A stretch of 16,875 bases of DNA from Candidatus Peregrinibacteria bacterium CG_4_10_14_0_2_um_filter_43_11 (GCA_002792495.1 PFOK01000050.1:1-16875), one strand, 5' to 3'; counted from the first letter of the stretch, positions 6,007-13,982 are shown. Translations and numbers: made by a program. Notes: generated by a model from the letters alone, not told the origin.

Positions 6007-6252
6007 ATGCACATTATTATGGGCCTCATCACGGCTATTCTTAGTTTGTTATTACTCATCTATCGTGTGCAGGTGAGGCGTTTTATGGGGCAGATCGGTT
6101 GGGCGGAGCATTATTTTGGTCCCGGAGGGACCTATACGGCCTTACTTCTTTTTGGGATTTTCGGTTTCTTCTTTTCCCTGATGCTGATGACAGGAACTTT
6201 AGGCAATATTTTTGGTGGTTTTTTGGGTGTTTTTTTTAATTCTGTCAATTAA
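6007..6252 (+). CDS. Two-helix small membrane protein, function unknown
   Basis: 81 residues with two hydrophobic segments (about 3-19 and 46-72) joined by a loop with RVQVRRFMGQIGWAEHYFGP, which is basic at its start. The Arg-rich side implies a cytoplasmic loop and both ends outside or in the membrane. The second helix is Gly/Phe-rich. No family recognised. It is too short for a transporter and could be a subunit or regulator. A good extended -10 promoter (5949-5954) lies ahead, and a hairpin (6256-6285) starts 3 bases after the stop, which supports a real single-gene unit. Confidence 0.7.
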   Translation: MHIIMGLITAILSLLLLIYRVQVRRFMGQIGWAEHYFGPGGTYTALLLFGIFGFFFSLMLMTGTLGNIFGGFLGVFFNSVN

Positions 6253-6255
6253 TTC

Positions 6256-6285
6256 TTTGCCCCGTACCATACGGTACAGGGCAAA
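6256..6285 (+). terminator. Hairpin after the 6007 gene
   Basis: TTTGCCC-GTACC arms (6256-6268) pair with GGTAC-GGGCAAA (6273-6285), one mismatch and a four-base loop. The T7 run comes only ~15 bases later (6301-6307), so this is a candidate terminator and not a textbook one. Confidence 0.5.
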
Positions 6286-6308
6286 TTAAAAGAAAAGTAC
6301 TTTTTTTC

Positions 6309-6336
6309 TTGACTTTCCCTAAATTATAAATAAAAT
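6309..6336 (+). promoter_or_regulatory. rrl: Promoter of the 23S-5S rRNA unit
   Basis: TTGACT (6309-6314), 16-base spacer, TAAAAT (6331-6336). It lies downstream of the 6007 gene's hairpin and ~300 bases before mature 23S. No 16S or other RNA gene intervenes, so 23S and 5S appear to be transcribed independently of 16S. Confidence 0.65.
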
Positions 6337-6638
6337 GATGAAGCTTTTTGATGATTTGTTGTATTGATTAACTGATTTTTTAGCCTTCAATCGTTCTTGG
6401 TTTTTACTCTTCTAATGTCTGTCCACGAATGATCTTACTCAATCCTTACGCCTACTCTTAAGTTTTTGTGAGTTTGACCTTGCTGAGAACTTGAGAGTGT
6501 GCGTAAGCCCACTCTTTTTTTCTTCTTGAAACGGGCTGTCACACTTGTTCCTTCACATCACAGCGTAAAAAATAATGCAATTCTAGAATCACTGTATGAA
6601 TTATTGGTAATCAATTGCTAGTTAATTCATTCATTAAA
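6337..6638 (+). other. Structured leader of the 23S-5S transcript
   Basis: No gene is seen in this ~300-base stretch. It contains a long hairpin (6445-6464 with 6488-6507; one mismatch, two wobbles, 23-base loop). An alternative shorter hairpin (AGAGTG 6494-6499 with CACTCT 6510-6515) is followed directly by T7 (6515-6521). The two share bases 6494-6499, so they cannot form together. The last part (6593-6628) is the 5' arm of the 23S processing stem. I found no convincing boxA. Confidence 0.55.
6593..6628 (+). repeat. 5' arm of the 23S processing stem
   Basis: Pairs with 10283-10321 on the other side of 23S. The best part is AATTGCTAGTTAATTC against GAATTGACTAGCAATT (one mismatch), continued by TGTATGAA against TTCATACA at the outer end. 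Such stems bring the two ends of pre-23S together for RNase III. Confidence 0.75.
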
Positions 6639-7136
6639 TTAGATATCAAGTTACACAAAGGCATATAATGGATGCCCTGACACTTTGTTCCGATGAAGGA
6701 CGTGGTAAACTGCGATAAGCTTCGGCGAGCCGTTATGCAGGCATTGACCCGGAGATTTCCGAATGGGTGAACCCCCCCGATGTTATGATCGGGGACTCCC
6801 AACTGAATACATAGGTTGGGAAGAGGATACTTGGCGAACTGAAACATCTTAGTAGCCAAGGAAAAGAAATCAAATGAGATTCCCTTAGTAGTGGCGAGCG
6901 AACAGGGAGTAGCCCAAACTCCGATGTTTACATCGGAGGGTTGTAGGACTCTAACGTAGAGTTTGTCTTTATAATTGAAGGAACCTGGAAAGGACCACCA
7001 TAGAGGGTAATAGTCCCGTAAGTTAAATAAAGGCAAAATCTTAAGATGTTCCTGAGTAGGGTCGGACACGTGAAATCCGGCCTGAATCCGGGAGGACCAC
7101 CTTCCAAGGCTAAACAGACAAAGTGATCGATAGCGG

Positions 7137-7170
<34 letters not shown>

Positions 7171-7341
7171 GGGTAGGGGGATGAAATAGTATCTGAAATT
7201 ATATGCCTGCAAGGAGTGGGAGCCCGCCTCGGCGGGTGACCGCGTGCTTTTTGTAGAACGAGCCAACGAGTTAGCTGTATCTGGCAAGGCTAAGGGAGTT
7301 ACACCCGGAGCCGTAGCGAAAGCGAGTGCGAATAGCGCGTT

Positions 7342-7880
7342 CTAGTAACTGCATTATGGTCGCCATTTTATATATAAGAACGATTTACGATTTTCGTTAA
7401 TTATCGTTAATCAATGATCAAAATTTAGTATTTAAACGAATTATTATGAATTATAAAGATTTAAATGTATATCAACGGGCTTATAAAGTGGCCATTGATC
7501 TTCATCATTTTATTGATGAGAATTCTAAAATGGGTGTCAATCATTCGAAGGAACTTTACAACTCCTCTCGTGATATTCTCTGTAATATCGTCGAGGGATT
7601 CCGTCAGCGAACGACCAAAGCGAAGCGTTTTTTTAACTTCAAAGCTTTGGACGTCATTCGTCGGATTCAAATGGATTTAGATTTCCTTCATGACATCCAA
7701 CTGATTTCAGACGATGACTATTCGTTGTTTTATAACGAATATGATGTCTGTGCTAAACAACTGTTCAAGTTGAACAATTCCATTCTCGAAAGAGAACGTG
7801 AAAAGCAAGTCGAAACGATGGTGACAGCACCGGCTGTTTCTGCGGCTTAGATTTTTTGGCGACCATAATGTAGTTACTAG
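7342..7880 (+). other. Intervening sequence in 23S helix 25
   Basis: Arms 7342-7364 and 7858-7880 form a 23-bp stem with a single G-U pair. The rRNA on each side matches the E. coli sequence around helix 25 (GCGAATAG... on the left, AGACCCGAAAC on the right), so the insertion sits at the helix tip near E. coli position 545. This is a known IVS site in Leptospira, Salmonella and others, where RNase III removes the insert and leaves the rRNA fragmented. The interior is AT-rich and encodes one ORF (7446-7850). It has no group I or group II intron core that I can see, so excision without religation is the likely outcome. Confidence 0.9.
7446..7850 (+). CDS. 23S rRNA-intervening sequence (four-helix bundle) protein
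   Basis: 134 residues, on the same strand as the rRNA and wholly inside the IVS. It matches the IVP/S23 four-helix bundle family: opening YKDLNVYQRAYKVAIDLH (family: KDLxVWQxAxxL), the diagnostic NIVEGFRQR at 47-55 (family: NIAEGxxR), and two more amphipathic helices (~65-86, ~92-115). The family average is ~115-125 residues; the extra C-terminal tail (REREKQVETMVTAPAVSAA) is charged then Ala-rich. These proteins form homopentamers in known structures, and their role is not settled. There is no Shine-Dalgarno, and the message would be the rRNA precursor or the excised fragment. TAG stop. The frame is intact, so it is probably under selection. Confidence 0.92.
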   Translation: MNYKDLNVYQRAYKVAIDLHHFIDENSKMGVNHSKELYNSSRDILCNIVEGFRQRTTKAKRFFNFKALDVIRRIQMDLDFLHDIQLISDDDYSLFYNEYDVCAKQLFKLNNSILEREREKQVETMVTAPAVSAA

Positions 7881-8273
7881 TTAGTCAGGTGCACTAGACC
7901 CGAAACTGAGTGAGCTATCCATGGGCAGGTTGAAGCGTAGGTAAAACTACGTGGAGGACCGAACCCACTTGTGCTGCAAGACAAGGGGATGACCTGTGGA
8001 TAGAGGTGAAATGCCAATCGAACTCAGAGATAGCTGGTTCTCCTCGAAATAGCTTTAGGGCTAGCCTCGAGTAAATGAGTGATGGAGGTAGAGCTCTGTC
8101 AAGGCTAGGGGGCGAAATAAGTCTACCAAACCTTAATAAACTTCGAATTCCGTCATTTCTTATCTCGGGAGTCAGACTGTGACAGCTAAGTGCCATAGTC
8201 AAAAGGGAAACAGCCCAGATCGTCTGCTAAGGTCCCTAATATAAGTTGAGTGGCAAAGGATGTGAGATTGCTG

Positions 8274-8305
<32 letters not shown>

Positions 8306-8307
8306 TT

Positions 8308-8338
<31 letters not shown>

Positions 8339-9210
8339 TACCCTCACCTTCGGGTGGGGCGATCTTGCGCCGAAAATCCAACGGGGCTAAACTTTATAAC
8401 CGAAGCAACGAGTGCATCGCTTTGAGCGATGTGCGGTAGAGGAGCATTCCTGTCAGCGTTGAAGTCGACTCGTAAGGGTCGGTGGAGCGTCAGGAAGAGA
8501 AAATGTTGGCATAAGTAACTTGAATGCCGGTGAAAAACCGGCACACCGAAAGCCCAAGGTTTCCCACGCAACGGTAATCGGCGTGGGGTTAGTCGGTCCT
8601 AAGGCGAGGCTGAAAAGCGTAGTCGATGGACAACAGGTTAATATTCCTGTACCAGTTTTATACCGTCCAAGCGAATTTTGGTGAATGCTTGATTGTTTTT
8701 CGTGAGACTTCGGTTTTGCGAACCACTTTTAGGACTAGCCAAGAGGAGTTAGCAATGGAGGGACGTGGCATGGTAGTTCGGGCCTACCCATTGAACATGG
8801 TAGGTGTAAGCGATTAGGGTCATATTCACGTAGGCAAATCCGCGTGAATTCGTACCTGAGGCGCGATGCAAAATACCCCGCGCAAGCGGGACGATTCGAA
8901 TGATCTAAGCTGACTAGAAAATCTTCTAGCGAGGTATAAAACTGTCCGTACCGCAAACCAACGCTGGTGGGTAGGATGAGTATTCTAAGGTGATCGAGAA
9001 AACTAGTGTTAAGGAACTCGGCAAAATAGCGTCCGTAACTTCGGGATAAGGACTGCCTCGATGAATAATCGGGGCCGCAGCGAAAGACTCCAGGCGACTG
9101 TTTATCAAAAACACAGGTCTCTGCAAAACCGTAAGGTGATGTATAGGGGCTGATGCCTGCCCAGTGCCAGAAGGTTAAAAGGAGGGGTTTACGCTCCAAA
9201 TTGAAGCCCT

Positions 9211-9285
<75 letters not shown>

Positions 9286-9827
9286 TGGTACAACGGTCTG
9301 GAGACTGTCTCAACACTAGACTCGGTGAAATTGCAAAATCGGTAAAAATGCCGATTAACTACGGCAAGACGAAAAGACCCTATGAAGCTTTACTATAATT
9401 TGACATTGAAGCCGGAACTATTCTGTGTAGGATAGGTGGGAGACTATGAAGTCCCGACGCTAGTCGGGATGGAGTCATCCTTGAAATACCACCCCGAATA
9501 GTTTTTGCTTCTAACTTGTCCCGTTATCCGGGATGAGGACAGTGTTTGACGGGTAGTTTAACTGGGGCGGTTGCCTCCTAAATTGTAACGGAGGCGCGCA
9601 ATGGTCCGCTAGGCCTGGATGGAAATCAGGCTGATAGTGTATTCGCATAAGCGGGCTTGACTGTGAGGGCTACAACCCGAGCAGGTGCGAAAGCAGGTGA
9701 AAGTGATCCGGCACCTTGTACTGAATTTTTTTCGGTACGACCACGTGGGTGGGGTGTCGCTCAACGGATAAAAGTTACTCTAGGGATAACAGGCTTATAG
9801 TGCCCAAGCGCCCACAGCGACGGCACT

Positions 9828-9867
<40 letters not shown>

Positions 9868-9874
9868 GAGAAGC

Positions 9875-9943
<69 letters not shown>

Positions 9944-10074
9944 TGGCCTCTATCTGTCGTAGTCGTAGGAAAATTGAGAGGATCTGCTCCTAGTACGAGA
10001 GGACCGGAGTGGACAAACCCCTGGTGTACCAGTTGTCGTGTCAACGGCATTGCTGGGTAGCTAAGTTTGGTCGT

Positions 10075-10106
<32 letters not shown>

Positions 10107-10282
10107 GTGCTCAAGATTATTTTCCCCATTAGGCCTGAAGTAGACTACTTCTTTAATAGGCATCAAGTGTAAGCCCAGTAATGGGTTCAGCTGAGATGTA
10201 CTAATCGGCCAATAGACTTTTTATCTAACTTAGTGGATTCTGCCTATTATCTTTCTTTGAAGGGCATTAGGCAGAGAATAAA

Positions 10283-10321
10283 GAATTGACTAGCAATTAA
10301 TGCTAATAATCCGTTCATACA
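10283..10321 (+). repeat. 3' arm of the 23S processing stem
   Basis: Partner of 6593-6628 (see there). It lies in the 23S-5S spacer, ~55 bases after the 23S 3' end. Confidence 0.75.
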
Positions 10322-10347
10322 GATTTAAGAATCGCATATTTTTTACA

Positions 10348-10496
10348 AAAAATAAGGACATTGTCTTGGTGTCTTTGGAGAGTGGGGTACACCTGTTCTC
10401 ATCTCGAACACAGCAGTTAAGCCACTCATCGCCGATGGTACTGCCCGTCATGCGGGTGGAAGAGTAGGTCGACGCCAAGACAATGTCCTTATTTTT
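10348..10496 (+). other. 22-bp stem enclosing 5S rRNA
   Basis: 10348-10369 (AAAAATAAGGACATTGTCTTGG in outline: A-rich outer end, then GGACATTGTCTTGG) pairs perfectly with 10475-10496, which ends in T5. The stem extends helix I by ~14 bp in both directions and is probably the 5S processing site. The outer A/T pairs with trailing T5 could also slow polymerase. Confidence 0.85.
10362..10482 (+). rRNA. rrf: 5S ribosomal RNA
   Basis: About 121 bases with helix I TGTCTTGG/CCAAGACA, loop A/helix III ACACCTGTTCTCATCTCGAA, CAGCAGTTAAGCC, and the helix IV/V part GGTACTGCCC...GGGTGGAAGAGTAGG. It lies ~130 bases after 23S on the same strand, in the same transcript. Helix I is part of a much longer stem (10348-10369 with 10475-10496). 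Confidence 0.95.
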
Positions 10497-10511
10497 GTGC
10501 CACGATACAAG

Positions 10512-10534
10512 AGAGTTTAAAAACTCTTTTTTTT
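10512..10534 (+). terminator. Intrinsic terminator of the 23S-5S transcript
   Basis: AGAGTT (10512-10517), loop TAAA, AACTCT (10522-10527) running into T8 (10527-10534). It is followed by the minus-strand gene ending at 10566. Confidence 0.8.
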
Positions 10535-10565
10535 CGTGTATAAAAATAATTTCAAGCGGGTGTTT

Positions 10566-11234
10566 TTAGTCAGCGGTTATCATTGTTTTTTGATCCAAAT
10601 AAGCCTTTAGCCATAAGAACAAAACAACATTGAGCGCCACAAAAGGAATAGCGATTAGCGAGAAATGGTATTCAGTGAAAAAGACATACATGTAGTGGGA
10701 AACACCGATGATGGCAATCCGCAAATAATAGCCTATGAATTTAAAAATGGTTTCGTAAACGGTTTCGGCAAAGAAGGTTCCTATGTTGGCAATGCTTGAT
10801 GCCGAGGTGAGTACGGTGTGGATGAGAATACCAAAAAGTGCTTTAAACGGTAAGATGCTTAATATTTCGTTTAAATTTCCCGTAGCGTGAACTAGGTAAG
10901 AGACCACTTCAAAATAAGTGAATCCCATTCCAATGAGTATGAAACTGGCAATGCGCAAATGTCTCACGTTATGATGAATGAGATCGTGAAATAGCTTGAT
11001 GTGTTCTTCGCAGGCTAAGATAAAAAGCTCGATTCCAATGAATGCTAAAATGACCATGTAGAACCTTAAACTTGAAGCAAAATACTCCACCATAACAAAA
11101 GGGGTGGCCAGGAGGGCTCCGAACAAAAAAAGCCCGACTACCGTTTTTAAGGGTATTTTTTTGACTCGTGAAAGAAGGAGTATTAAGCCTATTAATACGA
11201 ATGAAATGCTACAAATGAGCAAAAAGTGCATCAT
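10566..11234 (-). CDS. PrsW-like intramembrane protease (CPBP/PrsW superfamily)
   Basis: 222 residues with six to seven hydrophobic segments. The order of motifs fits the PrsW family: a Gly-rich helix FLFGALLATPFVMVEYF (~36-52), then EEHIK (Glu76, Glu77, Lys80; EExxK), then FTYFE (Phe105, Glu109; FxxxE) in GMGFTYFEVVSYL, and a helix with His139 (LIHTVLTSASS). In PrsW these residues lie within the membrane and form the active site. B. subtilis PrsW cleaves the anti-sigma factor RsiW. No anti-sigma gene is visible nearby, so the substrate is unknown. The start is MM at 11234 or 11231, without a Shine-Dalgarno. It is a single-gene unit, convergent with the 5S terminator. I inferred the family from motifs only. 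Confidence 0.6.
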   Translation of the reverse strand: MMHFLLICSISFVLIGLILLLSRVKKIPLKTVVGLFLFGALLATPFVMVEYFASSLRFYMVILAFIGIELFILACEEHIKLFHDLIHHNVRHLRIASFILIGMGFTYFEVVSYLVHATGNLNEILSILPFKALFGILIHTVLTSASSIANIGTFFAETVYETIFKFIGYYLRIAIIGVSHYMYVFFTEYHFSLIAIPFVALNVVLFLWLKAYLDQKTMITAD

Positions 11235-11261
11235 GATATTGGTTTTATTTTTTAAAGGTTT

Positions 11262-11281
11262 TTTCGGCGAGAACGCCGAAA
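11262..11281. other. Perfect 8-bp hairpin in the leader of the PrsW-like gene
   Basis: TTTCGGCG (11262-11269), AGAA, CGCCGAAA (11274-11281). It starts 28 bases before the start codon on the minus strand. There is no T-run after it on either strand, so it is more likely an RNA-stability or regulatory element than a terminator. Confidence 0.5.
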
Positions 11282-11382
11282 TGAGCCTATGATGCTTTTT
11301 GTCGATCGGGGATTATTCGCTTATGCAAATAGACCCTTTTTTGGGTTACTTCATGTTATGTTGATTATTTTTTAAAATCATA

Positions 11383-11412
11383 TTGTGTTTTCGGATGAGT
11401 TTATTCTATAAT
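11383..11412 (+). promoter_or_regulatory. ssb: Promoter of ssb
   Basis: TTGTGT (11383-11388), 18-base spacer, perfect TATAAT (11407-11412). It implies a leader of about 110 bases, long for this window. Confidence 0.5.
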
Positions 11413-11528
11413 AACATATTTAAAAATATATGTCAAATAAATCCATTTCTTTTTGGGGTTATTTTGATTGCGCTTTTGAAGGGGGATCGGTATTCTTGAA
11501 TCTACTTTAGCTCTTAAATACTACAACT

Positions 11529-12380
11529 ATGTACGCATTGAATCGTTCTCAAATCATTGGCTATTTAACCGAGGATCCAGAGGTTCGTCAAACGCCTTCC
11601 GGTCAAACCGTAGGGGATTTAAACGTGATGACCAAACAGATTTTTATTAACGCTTCCGGTCAAAAACAATCCGGCACGGCTTATCATAATGTTGTTGTTT
11701 GGCGTGGCCTTGCCGATATCGCTTCTCGTTTTTTAAAGAAGGGGAGTCAAGTTTTTATCGCCGGTCGCATTCAAACCGATGAATGGGAAGATCAAAATAC
11801 CGGTCAAAAACGTTATAAAACACGCATTGTTGCCGATGACATGATTCTTTTGGATCCTAAAGTGCCACATTCACCTTTGTCTGCGGATTCCAAACTTGCA
11901 GGGGGATTGAATCAGGCTGAAATTATCGGAAATGTCACTCGTGATCCCGAACTTCGTCAGACTCCCAATGGGGACAGTGTGGTTTCCTTTGGGGTGGCGA
12001 CCAATTACAGCTGGAAGGATCGTATGGGGCAACAGCAGGAAAAAACGGAATTTCACAATGTGGTCGCGTGGGGTGATCTGGCTCAGTCCATCAGCGATAC
12101 TGTTAAAAAAGGTCGCAAGGTTTATATTGTCGGCCGTTTGCAAACCCGTAGCTGGGAAACACCGGATGGTGGCAAGCGTTATACCACGGAAATCGTTACC
12201 GATCGCGCTTTGGCTCTTGGGGTTCACGATGAAGAGTTGGGAACTCCAGAGATGGGGGCAAAAACCTCCGTCAGTTTTTCTGAGCCTGCTTCTGCTAAAA
12301 ATGTGATCCCAGAAAATCCAACCGCAGTGCCGGCTATTAATTACGAATCAGAAATAAGGCCGGAAGATCTGCCTTTCTAA
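11529..12380 (+). CDS. ssb: Single-stranded DNA-binding protein with two OB folds
   Basis: 283 residues, about 1.6 times a usual SSB (~175). Two SSB OB folds follow each other: residues 1-~110 (LNRSQIIGYLTEDPEVRQTP, YHNVVVWRGLADIASRFLKKGS, VFIAGRIQTDEWED) and ~127-231 (LNQAEIIGNVTRDPELRQTP, FHNVVAWGDLAQSI, VYIVGRLQTRSWE). A disordered tail ends in EDLPF, which keeps the acidic-Pro-Phe tip that recruits replication and repair enzymes. Tandem-OB SSBs act as dimers (two OB folds per chain) in Deinococcus-Thermus and coat ssDNA. The two halves are clearly homologous, so they derive from an internal duplication. There is no Shine-Dalgarno. Its stop lies 8 bases from the stop of the convergent methyltransferase gene. 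Confidence 0.95.
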   Translation: MYALNRSQIIGYLTEDPEVRQTPSGQTVGDLNVMTKQIFINASGQKQSGTAYHNVVVWRGLADIASRFLKKGSQVFIAGRIQTDEWEDQNTGQKRYKTRIVADDMILLDPKVPHSPLSADSKLAGGLNQAEIIGNVTRDPELRQTPNGDSVVSFGVATNYSWKDRMGQQQEKTEFHNVVAWGDLAQSISDTVKKGRKVYIVGRLQTRSWETPDGGKRYTTEIVTDRALALGVHDEELGTPEMGAKTSVSFSEPASAKNVIPENPTAVPAINYESEIRPEDLPF

Positions 12381-12388
12381 AAACAGGA

Positions 12389-13153
12389 TCATCGATTATT
12401 ATTAATCGTTTTACATAGCTCAATCCATCTTTTTAGTCCTACCGTTTTTGGACTTTTGACTTCGGGGGTTGGAAAGTTTTCGAAATGGTGATTCACAACT
12501 TTCCAGAAGTTTTGGGGAAGGGGGGTCGGGTTTTGGGTGATTTTCATGATGCAACTCATCACTTTCGGCTCCGGGTAAACAGAAGTAGGAGGTACATCGT
12601 TTACAATTTCGATTTCGCCATAACCTTGCGCCTGCAGGCTGACCCGATAACACCGCGGGGGTTGCCCCATTAATGTTTTTGCGTATTGTTTATCCGTAAT
12701 AAATACCATTCCATACGGTTTGTGATCGATTTCACTCATAAAACGACGATATAGCTTTCCGGAAACGTGAAAGGGGATGTTGCCGACAAGCAAATAATCT
12801 TGTTCGGGCGGTTCGTATTCGAGAATGTCTTTTTGAATAACCCCAATGCTTTGATTGGGGCAAGCTTTTGTGTTCATTTTGTGTTCAATTTTTTTGTTCA
12901 AAATAGAGAGTAGATTTTCATCGATTTCCAGGCAGTCAATATCATCAAAATGTTCTGCTAGTTGTTCTGTAATATATCCCAGACCTCCGCCAATTTCGAC
13001 TATTTTTGTGTTTGGTTTATAAATGCTTTTTATCGTTTTGATAAGTTCATCGATGATTTTTTCATCTGTTGTGAAAACCTGCCCATAATATTTACGTGGA
13101 ATAATGTTATGGGTTTTTAGCTCATTTTCGCAGGTTTTTTGATCGTGTTTCAT
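12389..13153 (-). CDS. rRNA adenine N6-dimethyltransferase (KsgA/Erm superfamily)
   Basis: 254 residues. The N-terminal PRKYYGQVFTTD (19-30) is the family's K-x2-GQxFL region. The S-adenosylmethionine loop is EIGGGLGYIT (53-62), the acidic residue after strand 2 is in LEIDEN (75-80), and motif IV is GNIPFHVS (124-131). VPPTSVYPEPKVMS (187-200) is typical of KsgA and Erm. KsgA dimethylates two adenines near the 3' end of 16S; Erm methylates 23S A2058. The NIPF form and the short C-terminal part (~50 residues, no RRK-type motif such as KsgA's FxxRRKxL) leave both possible, so I give no gene symbol. ATG at 13153 lies 6 bases from a TATAAA, so the mRNA may be leaderless. TGA stop at 12389-12391; an in-frame TAG follows three codons later. 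Confidence 0.8.
   Translation of the reverse strand: MKHDQKTCENELKTHNIIPRKYYGQVFTTDEKIIDELIKTIKSIYKPNTKIVEIGGGLGYITEQLAEHFDDIDCLEIDENLLSILNKKIEHKMNTKACPNQSIGVIQKDILEYEPPEQDYLLVGNIPFHVSGKLYRRFMSEIDHKPYGMVFITDKQYAKTLMGQPPRCYRVSLQAQGYGEIEIVNDVPPTSVYPEPKVMSCIMKITQNPTPLPQNFWKVVNHHFENFPTPEVKSPKTVGLKRWIELCKTINNNR
12393..12412 (+). terminator. Weak terminator of ssb
   Basis: CGATTA (12393-12398), loop TTAT, TAATCG (12403-12408), then T4. It lies inside the last codons of the convergent gene on the other strand. Confidence 0.4.
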
Positions 13154-13159
13154 GATGTA

Positions 13160-13165
13160 TTTATA
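13160..13165 (-). promoter_or_regulatory. Possible -10 box directly before the methyltransferase start
   Basis: TATAAA on the minus strand ends 6 bases before the ATG, so transcription would begin at or next to the A of the start codon. No good -35 is seen. Confidence 0.4.
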
Positions 13166-13177
13166 CTCTTATTTTCA

Positions 13178-13206
13178 TTGATTTTTAAGTCATTTTTTGG
13201 TATAAT
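13178..13206 (+). promoter_or_regulatory. Extended -10 promoter for the 13318 gene
   Basis: TTGATT (13178-13183), 17-base spacer, TGgTATAAT with a perfect -10 at 13201-13206. It is the same design as at 3127-3155 and 3618-3646. The leader is about 105 bases and consists of short AT-rich imperfect repeats of the GAAATT type (13225-13260). Confidence 0.72.
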
Positions 13207-13317
13207 GTAATGATTAAATAAATTCAATTGAAATTGGAAATTCGATATTTGAAATTTTAAATAAAAATTCATGTAACGAATTACTAATTACAAGTTTAAA
13301 ATTTCTAACTTTAAAAA

Positions 13318-13914
13318 ATGTTCGAAAAACTCGACCCCCAGGAACAGGAGTTGCTTCAGGCGCTTTATCATGCTCACAGGGAGCACGCCAGTTTGTACTT
13401 GGATTTACTCAGTGCTTTTCCTGATTATCATGCTTATGAATTGCGAGGGCTGGTAGATGCCCTTCGGCAACGTCATTTTTTGACCCCCCTTCATTTTCAT
13501 ACAGAGGAACATCTTTTATGTCGTATTTCCCAGAAGGGCATTGATGCGCTTCGGCAACGAGATTCTTTTTCAAAATATAAAAAAGCACTTGTTTATGCGG
13601 GTTTTTTTTGTTTGGTTCTGTTGCTGGGTTTGAGCATGATTCATTCATTGCCTTTTAATACGAACTCATTAAAAGGAGATGTTTCCGGCATTGAACCAAG
13701 TTCCAAGGCAAGAGCGATTTTAAGTAATTGGATTGAGGGTCAGGGGGGGGTTGATTGTTATACGTTTTCTCTACTTCGTGTGTTAGGAGAAAAAAGAACT
13801 TATCTTGTTGAGTGCAAAGAGGGGCGTATTGATGACTGTAAATACGATATTGTTTCTGTGGAGGTTAATGAAAAAACGGGTTACATTACTCATGTTGAGG
13901 TTCCATATTCTTAA
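13318..13914 (+). CDS. Membrane-anchored protein of unknown function
   Basis: 198 residues, not recognised. Residues 1-~82 are soluble and contain a helix-rich part (EQELLQALYHAH, YELRGLVDALRQRHFL, ISQKGIDALRQR) that resembles a winged-helix DNA-binding domain. One membrane helix follows (~89-109). The last ~85 residues lie outside and contain three Cys (VDCYTF, VECKEG, DDCKYD) and short beta strands. This layout (cytoplasmic helix-turn-helix-like part, one helix, outer domain) would suit a membrane signalling protein, but that is inference. No Shine-Dalgarno. The next gene follows after 68 bases with its own promoter. Confidence 0.7.
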   Translation: MFEKLDPQEQELLQALYHAHREHASLYLDLLSAFPDYHAYELRGLVDALRQRHFLTPLHFHTEEHLLCRISQKGIDALRQRDSFSKYKKALVYAGFFCLVLLLGLSMIHSLPFNTNSLKGDVSGIEPSSKARAILSNWIEGQGGVDCYTFSLLRVLGEKRTYLVECKEGRIDDCKYDIVSVEVNEKTGYITHVEVPYS

Positions 13915-13944
13915 AAATAGTGTTGTTTATGCTTTGTCGGTTGC

Positions 13945-13974
13945 TTGAGTTCACTGTACTATAGTTGGTATAGT
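13945..13974 (+). promoter_or_regulatory. Promoter next to the O-antigen ligase-like gene
   Basis: TTGAGT (13945-13950), 18-base spacer, TGgTATAGT with -10 at 13969-13974. The start codon is only 9 bases after the -10, so a leaderless or near-leaderless mRNA is predicted. Confidence 0.55.
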
Positions 13975-13982
13975 CTTATTTG

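Larger units (their letters stand above)
11235..11528. other. Divergent intergenic region between the PrsW-like gene and ssb
   Basis: AT-rich, 294 bases, no gene seen. It contains the hairpin at 11262-11281, a weak GACCC/GGGTT hairpin near 11331-11346, and the ssb promoter at 11383-11412. No clear promoter was found for the PrsW-like gene. Confidence 0.45.

Noticed and set aside
6253..6638. 3' end of a 16S gene before 23S
   Set aside because: There is no anti-Shine-Dalgarno CCTCCTT or other 16S 3' block. A promoter and a leader fill this stretch.
7365..7857. Group I or group II intron in 23S
   Set aside because: The insert is only ~540 bases, has no recognisable intron core or homing endonuclease, and has the IVS-type closing stem with an IVP gene.
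11262..11281. Terminator at the PrsW-like gene leader
   Set aside because: The hairpin is perfect but has no T-run on its 3' side on either strand.
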